Source: Duganella radicis
GTDB lineage: Bacteria > Pseudomonadota > Gammaproteobacteria > Burkholderiales > Burkholderiaceae_D
Reading direction: 5' to 3'
DNA: 37,949 nucleotides
NCBI RefSeq assembly: GCF_009720825.1
Contig: NZ_WNKY01000055.1
Span: 1 to 37,949, forward strand
Shown one piece after another: positions 25,002 through 33,962 of this stretch. The notes under the pieces were generated by a model. That model was given only the letters and a program-made list of their open reading frames with translations. It did not search any database and was not told where the DNA came from. A program made the position numbers and the translations under genes. Each line of letters starts with the position of its first letter. Position 1 is the stretch's first letter.

Positions 25002-25955
25002 TCATCCTCCCGCGCGCGGATTGAAGGCCATTTCGCGCGCCATGGTTTGATACAGTTCGCGCTGCCGGTCGGTGGCGGCCGGCGGCAGCACCACTTCCAG
25101 CAGCAGATACAGGTCGCCGGCCTCCTTGCCGGGAATGCCGCGCCCGCGCAGGCGCAGCTTGCGTCCGCTTTGCGAGCCGGCCGGCACCGTCACGTTCACC
25201 TTGCCCGACGGCGTGCCGACCTCGATCTCGCCGCCCAGCGCCATTTCCCACGGCGTGACCGGCACGGTTTGATAGACGTCGCGGCCATCGATGCGGTAGC
25301 GGGCGTCGGCGCGGAACTGGATTTCCAGATACAGGTCGCCGGGCCCGGCCGCGCCGGGCTGACCCTGCCCCGACAAGCGCAACTGCTGGCCGGCCGTCAC
25401 GCCTTTCGGGATGTTGACGCTGAGGTTGCGCTCGCGCGTGACGATGCGGTCCTGGGCGTCGCGCTCGGCCACCATCAGGCTGATGCTGCGGGTGGCGCCG
25501 TGGTAGCTGTCGGTCAGCTCGATGGTGATGCTGGCGTGGCTGTCCTCGCCGCGCTGCGGCGCCTGCTGGCGCCGGCGGCCGCCGCCCAGGTTGGCGAACA
25601 GGTCGGCGAAAAAGTCGCTGCCCGGATCGCCGCCGCCAAAGCCGCCGAAACCGCCCGCGCCGGCCGCGCCGCCACCGTTGCCGCCAAAGCCGCGCCCCCA
25701 ATCGGGCGGCGGGCGGAATTCCTGGCCGGCGCGGTAGTGCTGGCCGCGCCCAAGGTCGTCATAGGCCGCGCGCTTTTCCGCGTCGCCCAGCACGCCGTAG
25801 GCTTCGTTGATTTCCTGGGTTTTCTTTTGCGCGTCGGCTTCCTTGCTGACGTCCGGATGGTATTTGCGCACCAGCTTGCGGTACGCCTTCTTGATTTCCT
25901 CCTCGGAGGCCGTCTTGGCCACGCCCAGCGTCTGGTAGTAATCCTTGTATTCCAC
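25002..25955 (-). CDS. cbpA: Curved DNA-binding protein / DnaJ-type co-chaperone
   Basis: A 317-residue type II J-protein. The J-domain is at residues 1-70 with KYHPDVSKEAD containing the HPD triad needed to stimulate DnaK ATPase. A Gly/Phe-rich linker (about 95-130) follows, then two beta-sandwich client-binding domains (GVTAGQQLRLSGQGQPG and a related GSQSGRKLRLRGRGIPG repeat). There is no zinc finger, which separates it from DnaJ. In E. coli CbpA works as a stationary-phase nucleoid protein and co-chaperone. It pairs with cbpM downstream. Confidence 0.95.
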   Translation of the reverse strand: MEYKDYYQTLGVAKTASEEEIKKAYRKLVRKYHPDVSKEADAQKKTQEINEAYGVLGDAEKRAAYDDLGRGQHYRAGQEFRPPPDWGRGFGGNGGGAAGAGGFGGFGGGDPGSDFFADLFANLGGGRRRQQAPQRGEDSHASITIELTDSYHGATRSISLMVAERDAQDRIVTRERNLSVNIPKGVTAGQQLRLSGQGQPGAAGPGDLYLEIQFRADARYRIDGRDVYQTVPVTPWEMALGGEIEVGTPSGKVNVTVPAGSQSGRKLRLRGRGIPGKEAGDLYLLLEVVLPPAATDRQRELYQTMAREMAFNPRAGG

Positions 25956-26050
25956 GTTGCCCGCTCCCGTATTGCACCGCTGCCAGTCTAGCGCAAATGT
26001 ACAAAAGGTGCGGGCCGCTTGGCGCCTTCGTTGTGCCGCCGCCGGTGCCG

Positions 26051-26749
26051 TCAGACGTAGCCGGTGCTGGCGCTGGCCAGCTCCGCCGCCGTCACCAAGC
26101 CCTTAAATTGCCCCTCACTGACCAGCGGCAAGCCGTTCTCGGCAGCGTAGCCGAACTGCACGGCCGGCAACTGTTCAAGCCGGGCGCGCAGAGCGGTGAT
26201 GCGGCCGAACTGGCTCTGATCGATGGCGCGGTGGAAGTCGTTCCAGCGCACAATGCCGGCAAAATAGGCGTCGGCAATGGTCGGGCTGTCACCGCACAGC
26301 CAAGGCCGGTCGCCCAGCAGCAGCTCCAGTTGCTCATGGGCCGTCTGCACCAGTCCGCTGCCAAGCTTGGCATATACCGCGCTGTCCTCGTCGCTCACGC
26401 CGCGCAGCGCTTTCCAGTACGGCAGGTAGGACGAGAAATAGCTGGTATGAAGAAAACCCAGCAGCATGTTGAGGCGATCGAGACCAGCGCCCGACTTCGG
26501 CCCCATGCGTGGATCGTCGGAGCGGGCAGCAATGTGATTCAGGATGGCCAGGCTTTGCGCGATCACCTTGCCATCGGCCAACAAGCCAGGTGTCTGGCCC
26601 AGCGGGTTAATCCGGCGGTAATCGTGATTGGCAGCCTCGTCGGCAAACGGCACCCTGCACAGCCGGTAAGGCAGGCCAGACCATTCAAAGGCAATCACGG
26701 CACCCAGCGAACAACCGCCAGGCGTAGCAAAAAACAATACGGGCTCCAT
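26051..26749 (-). CDS. Glutathione S-transferase family protein
   Basis: A 232-residue protein with an N-terminal thioredoxin-like domain (VLFFATPGGCSLGAVIAFEWSGLPY, NPLGQTPGLLADG and QSLAILNHIA, where the Gln-Ser binds the glutathione gamma-glutamyl part) and a C-terminal helical domain with the GDSPTIADAYFAGIVRW motif. The catalytic residue is probably the Ser/Cys around GGCSLG. The divergent LysR gene next door is a likely regulator. Confidence 0.88.
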   Translation of the reverse strand: MEPVLFFATPGGCSLGAVIAFEWSGLPYRLCRVPFADEAANHDYRRINPLGQTPGLLADGKVIAQSLAILNHIAARSDDPRMGPKSGAGLDRLNMLLGFLHTSYFSSYLPYWKALRGVSDEDSAVYAKLGSGLVQTAHEQLELLLGDRPWLCGDSPTIADAYFAGIVRWNDFHRAIDQSQFGRITALRARLEQLPAVQFGYAAENGLPLVSEGQFKGLVTAAELASASTGYV

Positions 26750-26768
26750 ATAATTCCTCGTTCAAAAT

Positions 26769-26818
26769 GCCTGCCAGGATGGTTTCCGCGACAGGCTGTT
26801 CATGAAAAACTGGCAGGC
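26769..26818. repeat. Inverted repeat in the GST / LysR intergenic region
   Basis: GCCTGCCAG (26769-26777) and CTGGCAGGC (26810-26818) are perfect 9-bp arms 32 bp apart, 20 bp upstream of the GST start. They may be an operator pair or a leader hairpin. A further perfect dyad, GATTGCAATC, is at 26889-26898, 27 bp before the LysR start. Confidence 0.4.
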
Positions 26819-26925
26819 GAAGCGCTCGCCCCAGCACATGGAACGCAGCATACGGCTGGCGCTATTGCATGACTAGACGGGTCAATTGGATTGCAATCAT
26901 CCGTTTTTAGCAGTAATCTGGCGGC

Positions 26926-27816
26926 ATGCTGGATTTAAATGACATCGCGCTGTTCGTGGAAGTGGTGCAAAGCGGCAGCTTTGCGGAGGCGGCGCGCCGC
27001 CTGGGCATTCCGCCCAACACAGTGAGCAGGCGCATTCAGTCGCTTGAGGCGCAGCTTGGCACGCGGCTGTTGCAGCGCTCCACGCGCAAGCTGTCTCTGA
27101 CTGCCGCCGGCGAGTTGCTGCACGAACGCAGCGCGGTGGCCGTGGGCGGCCTGCGCGAAGCGGGCCAGGAAATCGCACTGGGCAGCCGTGAACCCAGCGG
27201 GCGGGTACGGGTGGCCGCCCCTGCCGACTTTTTCGATTACTTCCAGATGGCGTGGCTCGCGGAATTTCTTGCCGACCACCCGCGCGTGCGCGTGGAGTTT
27301 GTTCTCAGCGATGCGCTGTCCGACCTGATCGCCGAACGCATCGATGTCGCCTTTCGCGCCGGCGCGCTGGCCGACTCCGGCTTCGTTGGCCGCCAGGTCG
27401 CGACTGGCAACAATATGCTGATGGCCAGCCCCGCCTATCTCGCCCGGCGTCCGGCGCCAGCCACGCTGGCGGCGTTGCTCGAACACGATTGCGTGGGCTT
27501 TGCGGGCCCCAATGGCCAGGTGCCGTGGCGCCTGGCACGCGCGGATGCGGCTGTCGAGGAAATCGCCTTCCAGGCCAGGTTTACCGGCAACACCATGCAG
27601 GCCATGCGCAAGGCCGCCCTGGCTGGCCTGGGCATCGCCCTGCTGCCGCACCGGATCGCCGCTGGCGACCTGCGCGATGGCAACCTGGTGCAAGTGCTGC
27701 CCGATTACCACGTACCGGGTACGGGCATGAATATCGTGTACCCGAGCCGGCGCCACCTGCCGCCCGCGGTCGCCATCTTCATGGACTGGGCTGGCGAAAA
27801 GTTCAAGGGGATGTAG
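26926..27816 (+). CDS. LysR family transcriptional regulator (divergent from GST)
   Basis: A 296-residue LysR protein of normal length. The HTH is at about residues 3-60 (LNDIALFVEVVQSGSFAEAARRLGIPPNTVSRRIQSLEAQLGTRLLQRSTRKLSLT), followed by the substrate-binding domain starting GRVRVAAPADFFDYF. The overall form resembles the CrgA/AaeR group. Divergent placement from a GST suggests control of it by an electrophile or aromatic ligand (inference). Confidence 0.92.
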   Translation: MLDLNDIALFVEVVQSGSFAEAARRLGIPPNTVSRRIQSLEAQLGTRLLQRSTRKLSLTAAGELLHERSAVAVGGLREAGQEIALGSREPSGRVRVAAPADFFDYFQMAWLAEFLADHPRVRVEFVLSDALSDLIAERIDVAFRAGALADSGFVGRQVATGNNMLMASPAYLARRPAPATLAALLEHDCVGFAGPNGQVPWRLARADAAVEEIAFQARFTGNTMQAMRKAALAGLGIALLPHRIAAGDLRDGNLVQVLPDYHVPGTGMNIVYPSRRHLPPAVAIFMDWAGEKFKGM

Positions 27817-27851
27817 GCCGGTACGCTCAGACTCTTGTGGTGCGTGCTTCG

Positions 27852-28166
27852 CTACTTCACTTTCTTCGGCTCCACTTCGCGCACTGAGGAAATCATATTG
27901 TCGAATCCTTTCAGCTCGCCGTACTCGCCTTCCTTGAGCACCATGCATTTGCCCTTGTAGTGCTTTTCCGCGCACACCTCCCAGGAGCCCTTGTGCACCA
28001 CCACGCTGGAGGTCTTGTCGTTGAAGCCTTGCAGATCCAGATCCGGCGCCGCCTCATGCAGCGTGATGGCCGGCCCGCCCAGATGTTCGCGCGTGTACAG
28101 CGTGATGTCACCTGCCCAGACCACAGGGCTGGCACAGAGTAGAAAAGCGGCAAGAATACGGGGCAT
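27852..28166 (-). CDS. Secreted beta/gamma-crystallin-like protein
   Basis: A 104-residue protein starting at 28166 with GGAG 8 nt before the ATG. The signal peptide is residues 1-18 (MPRILAAFLLCASPVVWA). The mature part is one beta/gamma-crystallin domain with two Greek-key motifs: ITLYTREHLGGPAITL...SSVVVHKGSWEVCAEKHYKGKCMVL...DNMISSVREV. The two Cys probably form a disulfide in the periplasm. Bacterial members often bind calcium, but no clear N/D-N/D-x-x-S/T-S pair is certain beyond FNDKTSS and FDNMISS, both of which fit. Function unknown, perhaps envelope stress. Confidence 0.85.
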   Translation of the reverse strand: MPRILAAFLLCASPVVWAGDITLYTREHLGGPAITLHEAAPDLDLQGFNDKTSSVVVHKGSWEVCAEKHYKGKCMVLKEGEYGELKGFDNMISSVREVEPKKVK

Positions 28167-28260
28167 GGAGCATCTCCGGAGGGCTGAGCACGCATCATAA
28201 CGCGCAAAACTGTTAGCAACACAGTAAAATTGTGCGTTTCTGTAACGCACTTTCCGCCCC

Positions 28261-29631
28261 ATGCCGCATACCTTCACCCTGCCCAATATCCGCCGTGAAA
28301 TCGCCTCCCTGTGGACGCTGGCGTGGCCGGTGCTGATCGGCCAGCTGGCCAATGTCGGCATGGGCGTGGCCGACGTCGCCATGACCGGCCACACCAGCGC
28401 CGACGAACTGGCGGCGGTGTCGCTGGGCGCCTCGGTGTGGGGCATCATCCTGGTGACGGTGACCGGCATCATGATGGCGGTGAACAGCATCGTCGCCCAC
28501 GACGTCGGCGCCGTCGCGCTGGACAAGGTGCCGCACACGGTGCGCCAGGCGCTGTGGGCCAGTGTCGGCGTGGGCGCGGTGGCGGCGCTGCTGGCCAATG
28601 TGGCCACGCTGGTGTTCGACCACCTGTACCTGACGCCGCATGTGCAGCGGCAGGCCTCGCTGTTCGTGCACATCATCAGCATCGGGCTGGTGCCGCTGGC
28701 CGCGTATCGCGCGCTGTACGGCTACAGCACCTCCATCAACCAGACCAAGCCGGTGATGGTGATCGCCATCCTCGGCCTGCTGTTCAATGTATTGGTCAAC
28801 TGGCTGCTGGTGTTCGGCCACTGGGGCTTGCCCAAGCTGGGTGGCGTGGGCTGCGCGGTGGCGACCGGCCTGTGCATGTGGCTGATGCTGGGCGCCATGC
28901 TGCTGTGGATACGCGTGGCGCCGGCCTACCGCGCCACCGATCCGTTCACACATTGGGAATGGCCGCACTGGCCGGAGATCCGCTCCACGCTGCGCCTCGG
29001 CCTGCCGATCGGCGTGACCTACTTTGCCGAGGTCAGCGCGTTTGGCGCGGTCAGCCTGCTGGTGGCGCGTTACGGCGTGGTGGAAGTGTCGGCGCACCAG
29101 ATCGCACTCAACTTCAGTTCACTGACGTTCATGGTGCCGCTCAGCTTTGGCATCGCGCTGATCACCCGCGTCGGCCAGGCGGTGGGCGAAGGCGACGCGG
29201 TGCGCGCGCGTTTCGTCGCCTGGGTGGGCGTCGGCATGGCGCTGGCGTTTGGCCTGCTGTCGGCCGTGCTGATGGTGGCGTTCCGCCAGCAGATCGCCGC
29301 CGCCTACACCTCCGATCTGGCGGTGCAGGCGCTGTGCGTCTATCTGCTGTTGTTCGCGGCCTTGTTCCAGCTGTCGGACGCGACGCAGGTGGCCACCTCC
29401 AGCGCGATCCGCGGCTACAAGGTCACGCGCCAGCCGATGCAGATCCAGCTGCTGGCGTTCTGGGGCTTCGCGCTGCCGCTGGGCTGCTGGCTGGGCCTGG
29501 GCCGCGACATGGCGGCGGCCGGTTTCTGGATCGGCCTGTGCATCGGCCTGACGGTGGCGGCGGTGCTGCTCAGCTGGGCGCTACACCGGCTGGCGCTGCG
29601 CCGGGTCGCCGAAGGAAAAACGGTTTTCTAG
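28261..29631 (+). CDS. MATE family multidrug efflux transporter
   Basis: A 456-residue inner-membrane protein with about 12 hydrophobic helices in two similar halves. The first helix region, LAWPVLIGQLANVGMGVADVAMTGH, and the matching GLPIGVTYFAEVSAFGAVSLLVARYGVVEVSAHQIALN in the second half are typical of NorM-type MATE proteins, which export cationic drugs against Na+ or H+. The ATG at 28261 gives a normal N-terminus. It lies alone between convergent and parallel genes. Confidence 0.93.
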   Translation: MPHTFTLPNIRREIASLWTLAWPVLIGQLANVGMGVADVAMTGHTSADELAAVSLGASVWGIILVTVTGIMMAVNSIVAHDVGAVALDKVPHTVRQALWASVGVGAVAALLANVATLVFDHLYLTPHVQRQASLFVHIISIGLVPLAAYRALYGYSTSINQTKPVMVIAILGLLFNVLVNWLLVFGHWGLPKLGGVGCAVATGLCMWLMLGAMLLWIRVAPAYRATDPFTHWEWPHWPEIRSTLRLGLPIGVTYFAEVSAFGAVSLLVARYGVVEVSAHQIALNFSSLTFMVPLSFGIALITRVGQAVGEGDAVRARFVAWVGVGMALAFGLLSAVLMVAFRQQIAAAYTSDLAVQALCVYLLLFAALFQLSDATQVATSSAIRGYKVTRQPMQIQLLAFWGFALPLGCWLGLGRDMAAAGFWIGLCIGLTVAAVLLSWALHRLALRRVAEGKTVF

Positions 29632-29711
29632 CGCGGATTCAGAATCTTGCCGTCTCGCCACGGCCGGGAGCGTCTGGTATCGTCTTGGCTTCCGCAACCA
29701 AGAGACACACC

Positions 29712-31919
29712 ATGCGCTTCATACTCTGCTTCCTCGCCCTGCTGGCCGGCGCCAACGCCACCGCCGAAAAACTCACGCTGGACCGTATTCACAGCGATCC
29801 GTCGCTCAGCGGTCCGGGCGTGCGCAGCCTGAAGGTGTCGCCGGACGGCGCCCGCGTCACCTTCCTGCGCGGCCGCGAAGACAATCAGTTCCAGATGGAC
29901 CTGTGGGAGTACAACCTCAAGGACAAGACCATGCACCGCCTGGTCGATTCCAAGCGCCTGGTGCCGGAAGAGAACCTGTCCGACGCCGAGAAGGCGCGCC
30001 GCGAGCGCGAGCGCATCGCCAGCCTGAAGGGCATCCTCAGCTACAGCTGGTCGCCGGACGGCAAGCGCCTGCTGGTGCCGATCGCCGGCAACCTGTACCT
30101 GATCGACGTGGCCAGGCCGGATCAGGCGCGCATGGTCGCTTCCGGCAATGTGTTCGATCCGAAGATTTCGCCGCAGGGCCGCTACGTGTCCTTCGTGCGC
30201 GACCAGAACCTGTTCGTGATCGACCTGTCGAGTGGCAAGGAAAAGCAGCTGACCACCGATGGCAAGGGCACCATCCACAACGGCGAGGCCGAGTTCATCG
30301 CGCAGGAAGAGATGTCGCAAACCACCGGCTACTACTGGGCCCCGGACGATTCCGCCATCGCCTACAAGCGCTACGATGAAACGCCGGTGCCGGTGGTGCG
30401 CCGTTTTGAAATCTTCGCCGACCGCACCGAGGTGGTCGAGCAGCGCTACCCCGCCGCCGGCGATCCCAACGTGCTGGTGGAATTGAAGATCGTCTCGCCG
30501 GCCTCCGGCGAAATCCGCGACGTCGCGCTGGGCGCGGAAAAAGATATCTATCTGGTGCGCGCCGACTGGAGCGCCAACAGCAAGGCCCTGCTGTTCCAGC
30601 GCCAGTCGCGCGACCAGAAGAAACTGGAGCTGGTGTCGGTCGACGCCGCCACGCTGGCGCAAAAAGTCCTGATCACCGAAACCTCGCCAACCTGGGTCGG
30701 CATCTTTGACGACCTGCGCTTCCTGTCGGATAACAAGGGCTTTGTGTGGTCCTCGGAACGCAGCGGCCGCAAGCACCTGTACCTGTACGACATGAACGGC
30801 AAGCTCAAGCACGCCATCACCGCCGGCGAATGGGGCATCGACCGCCTGCTGGCGCTGGATGAAAAGAACGGCCGCGTGTATGTGGCATCGAACCGCGACG
30901 CCGTGGTCGACAGCCAGACCTACGTGCTCAAGCTGGACGGCAGCAGCGCCGACAAGCCGACCCGCGTGACCCAGGGCGACGGCTGGCACGACTCGTCCTT
31001 CGCCCGCAATGGCGAAGTGTTTGTCGACACCTACTCGAATCCGGACACGCCGCCGCAAGTGAGCATCCGCCGTCCGGACGGCAGCATGATCCAGTGGCTG
31101 GAGCATAACGAGCTGAACGCCAACCACCCTTACGGCAAGTACCTCGACGCGCACCTGAAAACCGAGTACGGCACGCTGAAGGCCAAGGATGGCCAGACCC
31201 TGTACTACTCCATCATCAAGCCAAGCGGCTTCGACGCGGGCAAGAAGTATCCGGTGTTCCTGTCGACCTACGGCGGCCCGCACTCGCAGCACGTGTCGCG
31301 CAAATGGGGCAACTTCTTCGACCAGTACATGGCGCAGCAGGGCTTTGTGGTCTGGCGCCTGGATAACCGCGGCTCCTTCCGCCGCGAGCGCGCCTTCACC
31401 GACGCCAACTACCATCAACTGGGCCGCGTGGAAGTGGAAGACCAGCTGACCGGCATCGAGTGGCTGGGCAAGCAAAGCTTCGTGGACGCCAGGCGCATCG
31501 GCGTGTTCGGCTGGAGCTACGGCGGCTTCATGACCTTGCGCCTGCTGGCGGAAGCGTCGGACAAGATTGCGATGGGCGTGTCGGTGGCGCCGGTGACCGA
31601 CTGGTCGCTGTACGACACCCACTACACCGAGCAATTCATGGGCACGCCGAAAGAGAACGCGGCCGGCTATGAATACAGCGGCGTGTACTCGCATCTGGAT
31701 GGTTTGAAATCGCCGCTGCTGCTGATGCACGGCATGGCCGACGACAACGTGCTGTTCACCAACACCACGCGCATGATCGACGCGCTGGTCAAGCGCAATG
31801 TGCACTTCGAGCTGATGACCTACCCGGGCGGCAAGCACGGCATCTCGGGCCGGGCGCCGCAGCGTCACGTGTACGGGAACATCGAGGCGTTCTTCAAGAA
31901 GAATCTGAAGCCTGAGTAA
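29712..31919 (+). CDS. S9 family prolyl oligopeptidase / dipeptidyl peptidase IV-like
   Basis: A 735-residue exported peptidase. The signal peptide is about residues 1-18 (MRFILCFLALLAGANATA). Residues about 30-480 form the beta-propeller (DPP IV N-terminal region, with YSWSPDGKRLLV repeats and the EEMSQTTGYYW loop holding Glu residues that bind the substrate N-terminus). The alpha/beta-hydrolase domain follows. The catalytic triad is Ser602 in GWSYGG, Asp677/678 in MADDNV and His709 in GGKHGISG. It releases X-Pro or X-Ala dipeptides in the periplasm or outside. Confidence 0.94.
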   Translation: MRFILCFLALLAGANATAEKLTLDRIHSDPSLSGPGVRSLKVSPDGARVTFLRGREDNQFQMDLWEYNLKDKTMHRLVDSKRLVPEENLSDAEKARRERERIASLKGILSYSWSPDGKRLLVPIAGNLYLIDVARPDQARMVASGNVFDPKISPQGRYVSFVRDQNLFVIDLSSGKEKQLTTDGKGTIHNGEAEFIAQEEMSQTTGYYWAPDDSAIAYKRYDETPVPVVRRFEIFADRTEVVEQRYPAAGDPNVLVELKIVSPASGEIRDVALGAEKDIYLVRADWSANSKALLFQRQSRDQKKLELVSVDAATLAQKVLITETSPTWVGIFDDLRFLSDNKGFVWSSERSGRKHLYLYDMNGKLKHAITAGEWGIDRLLALDEKNGRVYVASNRDAVVDSQTYVLKLDGSSADKPTRVTQGDGWHDSSFARNGEVFVDTYSNPDTPPQVSIRRPDGSMIQWLEHNELNANHPYGKYLDAHLKTEYGTLKAKDGQTLYYSIIKPSGFDAGKKYPVFLSTYGGPHSQHVSRKWGNFFDQYMAQQGFVVWRLDNRGSFRRERAFTDANYHQLGRVEVEDQLTGIEWLGKQSFVDARRIGVFGWSYGGFMTLRLLAEASDKIAMGVSVAPVTDWSLYDTHYTEQFMGTPKENAAGYEYSGVYSHLDGLKSPLLLMHGMADDNVLFTNTTRMIDALVKRNVHFELMTYPGGKHGISGRAPQRHVYGNIEAFFKKNLKPE

Positions 31920-31923
31920 AACA

Positions 31924-31950
31924 AAAAGCCGCTGGTGACAGCGGCTTTTT
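31924..31950. terminator. Bidirectional terminator between S9 peptidase and csbD
   Basis: AAAAAGCCGCT, loop GGTGAC, AGCGGCTTTTT: an 11-bp stem with A/T runs on both sides, serving two convergent genes. Confidence 0.93.
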
Positions 31951-31967
31951 CATGGAAAGGCGGTCGA

Positions 31968-32159
31968 TTAGTTGCGGTTGCCTTTGACCACGTCTTCCAC
32001 GGCTTCCTTGGCGTCGCCGTAGCCTTTCTGGATTTTGCCTTCGGCCTGCTTGTTCAGGCCTTTGGCTTGCTGTTCCGAGCTGCCTACCAGCTTGCCAGTG
32101 CCTTCCTGGATTTTGCCGCCGATTTCCTTGGCTTTACCTTTGACTTGGTCCTTGTTCAT
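31968..32159 (-). CDS. CsbD family stress protein
   Basis: A 63-residue protein starting MNKDQVKGKAKEIGGKIQEGTGKLVG, the CsbD signature, with AAGGAG close upstream of the ATG at 32159. It is highly charged, Lys/Gly-rich and probably disordered or helical. Homologues are induced by general stress; the molecular role is unknown. The longer frame upstream lacks a better start. Confidence 0.93.
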   Translation of the reverse strand: MNKDQVKGKAKEIGGKIQEGTGKLVGSSEQQAKGLNKQAEGKIQKGYGDAKEAVEDVVKGNRN

Positions 32160-32227
32160 GATGAACTCCTTCTGAGCTAAAGCACATGCAGCCCAGTGCT
32201 GCATGCATGTCCACCACTATAGGCAGC

Positions 32228-32872
32228 TCATGGTCGAGCTTCTGTGCGATCCCGAACGCAACGCCACACACTGGCCAGCCACGGCTGCTGCTCGCGCGGC
32301 AGTCCTTCGGGCCGGTAGTAGTGGCGGATCGGCGTGAAGCCGGCATCGATCAAGTAGCGCTCCCAAGTCTCGTAATCGTAGTAGCTGCCGTAGCGCGGGC
32401 CGTTCCAGCCTTCGCGGTTGTCGCCGCGCGGGTTGGAACTGAACAGCACGCCGCCGCTCTTGAGCGCGCCATGCAGATCGCGCAGCACCTGCGGCAGCGC
32501 CACGCTGGGCACGTGGAACAGCGAAGCGTTGGCGTAGATGCCATCAAAGTGCGCGGCCGGCAAATCCAGATGGACGAAATCCTGCCGCCACACCTCGCAG
32601 CCGCTGAACGTCCGCGCCATCTCCACAAATCGCGCCGAACCATCGATGCCGATGGCTTCATGCCCCATGACCTTGAACGCCTTCAAATCCCGCCCCGGCC
32701 CGCAGCCCAGATCGAGCAAGCGGTATGGCGCCGGCGCCGAGATCGCTTCCAGCAGCGCCGCAATATTCTGGCTCACATCATGATCGATGGTGCCGGCAAA
32801 AAACTGCTCAGCCGTGCGCTCGTAGTGCCGCAGCGTGGTTTGTGTAATTTGATCTATCTTTTCTTGTTCCAT
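32228..32872 (-). CDS. SAM-dependent class I methyltransferase
   Basis: A 214-residue protein. SAM motif I is YRLLDLGCGPGRDLKAF, motif II is AIGIDGSARFVEMA, and LDLPAAHFDGIYANASLFHVP follows. The end (WLASVWRCVRDRTE) is as in small Methyltransf_25/11-type enzymes. The substrate is not deducible. A start at 32872 (MEQEKIDQI) is preferred; an in-frame ATG lies seven codons upstream. The gene stands alone. Confidence 0.86.
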   Translation of the reverse strand: MEQEKIDQITQTTLRHYERTAEQFFAGTIDHDVSQNIAALLEAISAPAPYRLLDLGCGPGRDLKAFKVMGHEAIGIDGSARFVEMARTFSGCEVWRQDFVHLDLPAAHFDGIYANASLFHVPSVALPQVLRDLHGALKSGGVLFSSNPRGDNREGWNGPRYGSYYDYETWERYLIDAGFTPIRHYYRPEGLPREQQPWLASVWRCVRDRTEARP

Positions 32873-32989
32873 GCCGCCAGTGTACCGCGACACAGAAAAG
32901 CGACGCTTCCTCTGTAAATCTCTTCTGTCATGCGAGGAATCGCTATATAGTTAGCCTATAGCAACGCGCTAATCACCGAGGAGATAAAT

Positions 32990-33817
32990 ATGAAACTTGA
33001 TGCCCTGTTCCAGAATCCAACTGCGTTGCCCACCGCGCCCAAGGTCGTGGAAGAGCTGATCAGCAGTTTCGACAAGGCCAGCGTCTCGACCGAAGAGATC
33101 GCGAAAAAACTGTCGACGGACCCGGTACTGAGCGCCAAGCTGCTGCGTCTGGCCAACTCGGCCTACTACCATGTCTCGCGCAGCATCGGCACCGTGGAGG
33201 ACGCCGTGCTGATGCTCGGTTTCGTCACCGTGCGCACGCTGGTCATCAGCTCCGGCCTGGTCAGCGGTTTCAAGACCGTGCCCGGCCTCGACCTCAAGCA
33301 ATTCTGGAAATACAGCCTGCACACCGCCGTCTCGGCCAAGTGGATCGCCAAGAAAACCAAGGAAAACACCGACCTCGCCTTCACCATCGGCATGATGCAC
33401 GCCATCGGCCAGCTGGTGATCCATTCGGCCGCGCCGGAACAGGCCATGGCCCTCGACAAAGTGGCCGGCCCGCTGGATTCGCGCCGCCTCGACGCCGAAC
33501 AGGCTTCGCTGGGCTACACCTTCGCCGACGTCGGCGCCGAACTGGCCAAGCGCTGGAAATTCCCGCACACCTTCTCGGAAACCATCTCGGCCTTCCCGGA
33601 ACCACACCACAACGGTGAACTGAACCGCCTGGCGGCGGTGGTGGCGCTGGCGGCCTGGCGCGCGCGCGTGGCGCAAGCCGAGCTGACCGACGACGAAATC
33701 GCCGCCTGCTACCCGGTCGACCTGGCCGAGGAACTGGGCCTGGAAGACAACGCCTTGATCGACGACATGCCGCCGCCGGACGAGCTGAGCGCCGGCCTGG
33801 AAGAGCTGGTCAAGTAA
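32990..33817 (+). CDS. HDOD domain protein
   Basis: A 275-residue protein. Residues about 10-210 are an HDOD domain (LPTAPKVVEELISSFDKASVSTEEIAKKLSTDPVLSAKLLRLANSAYY, HTAVSAKWIAKKT, GMMHAIGQLVI), an HD fold lacking the complete metal-binding HD pair, so probably a signalling scaffold rather than a phosphohydrolase. GAGGAG lies a few bases before the ATG. HDOD proteins often link c-di-GMP or motility signalling. It is upstream of a FliT-like gene but separated by a terminator. Confidence 0.92.
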   Translation: MKLDALFQNPTALPTAPKVVEELISSFDKASVSTEEIAKKLSTDPVLSAKLLRLANSAYYHVSRSIGTVEDAVLMLGFVTVRTLVISSGLVSGFKTVPGLDLKQFWKYSLHTAVSAKWIAKKTKENTDLAFTIGMMHAIGQLVIHSAAPEQAMALDKVAGPLDSRRLDAEQASLGYTFADVGAELAKRWKFPHTFSETISAFPEPHHNGELNRLAAVVALAAWRARVAQAELTDDEIAACYPVDLAEELGLEDNALIDDMPPPDELSAGLEELVK

Positions 33818-33836
33818 AAATTAATCTTTAGTTATC

Positions 33837-33872
33837 AAAATCCGCCTGTTTTGCCGCAGGCGGATTTTTTTT
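33837..33872 (+). terminator. Rho-independent terminator after the HDOD gene
   Basis: AAAATCCGCCTG pairs with CAGGCGGATTTT across a short loop and is followed by a run of T residues. Confidence 0.92.
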
Positions 33873-33892
33873 CGATTTTTTTCAAAAAACCC

Positions 33893-33919
33893 TAAAGTTC
33901 CCGTTTAAGGCGACGTTAA
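33893..33919 (+). promoter_or_regulatory. Sigma-28 (FliA)-like promoter before the FliT-like gene
   Basis: TAAAGTTC (33893-33900), an 11-bp spacer and GACGTTAA (33912-33919). Against the E. coli flagellar consensus TAAAGTTT-N11-GCCGATAA this matches 7 of 8 and 6 of 8. It lies 44 bp upstream of the start codon, just past the previous terminator. Confidence 0.65.
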
Positions 33920-33962
33920 TCAGGACATGCGGTAATCCGCTTTAACTTAGCCAGGTGGGAAT

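Noticed and set aside
29628..31868. 746-codon minus-strand open frame opposite the S9 peptidase
   Set aside because: Antisense shadow with low-complexity composition; the plus-strand frame has the full Ser-Asp-His triad.
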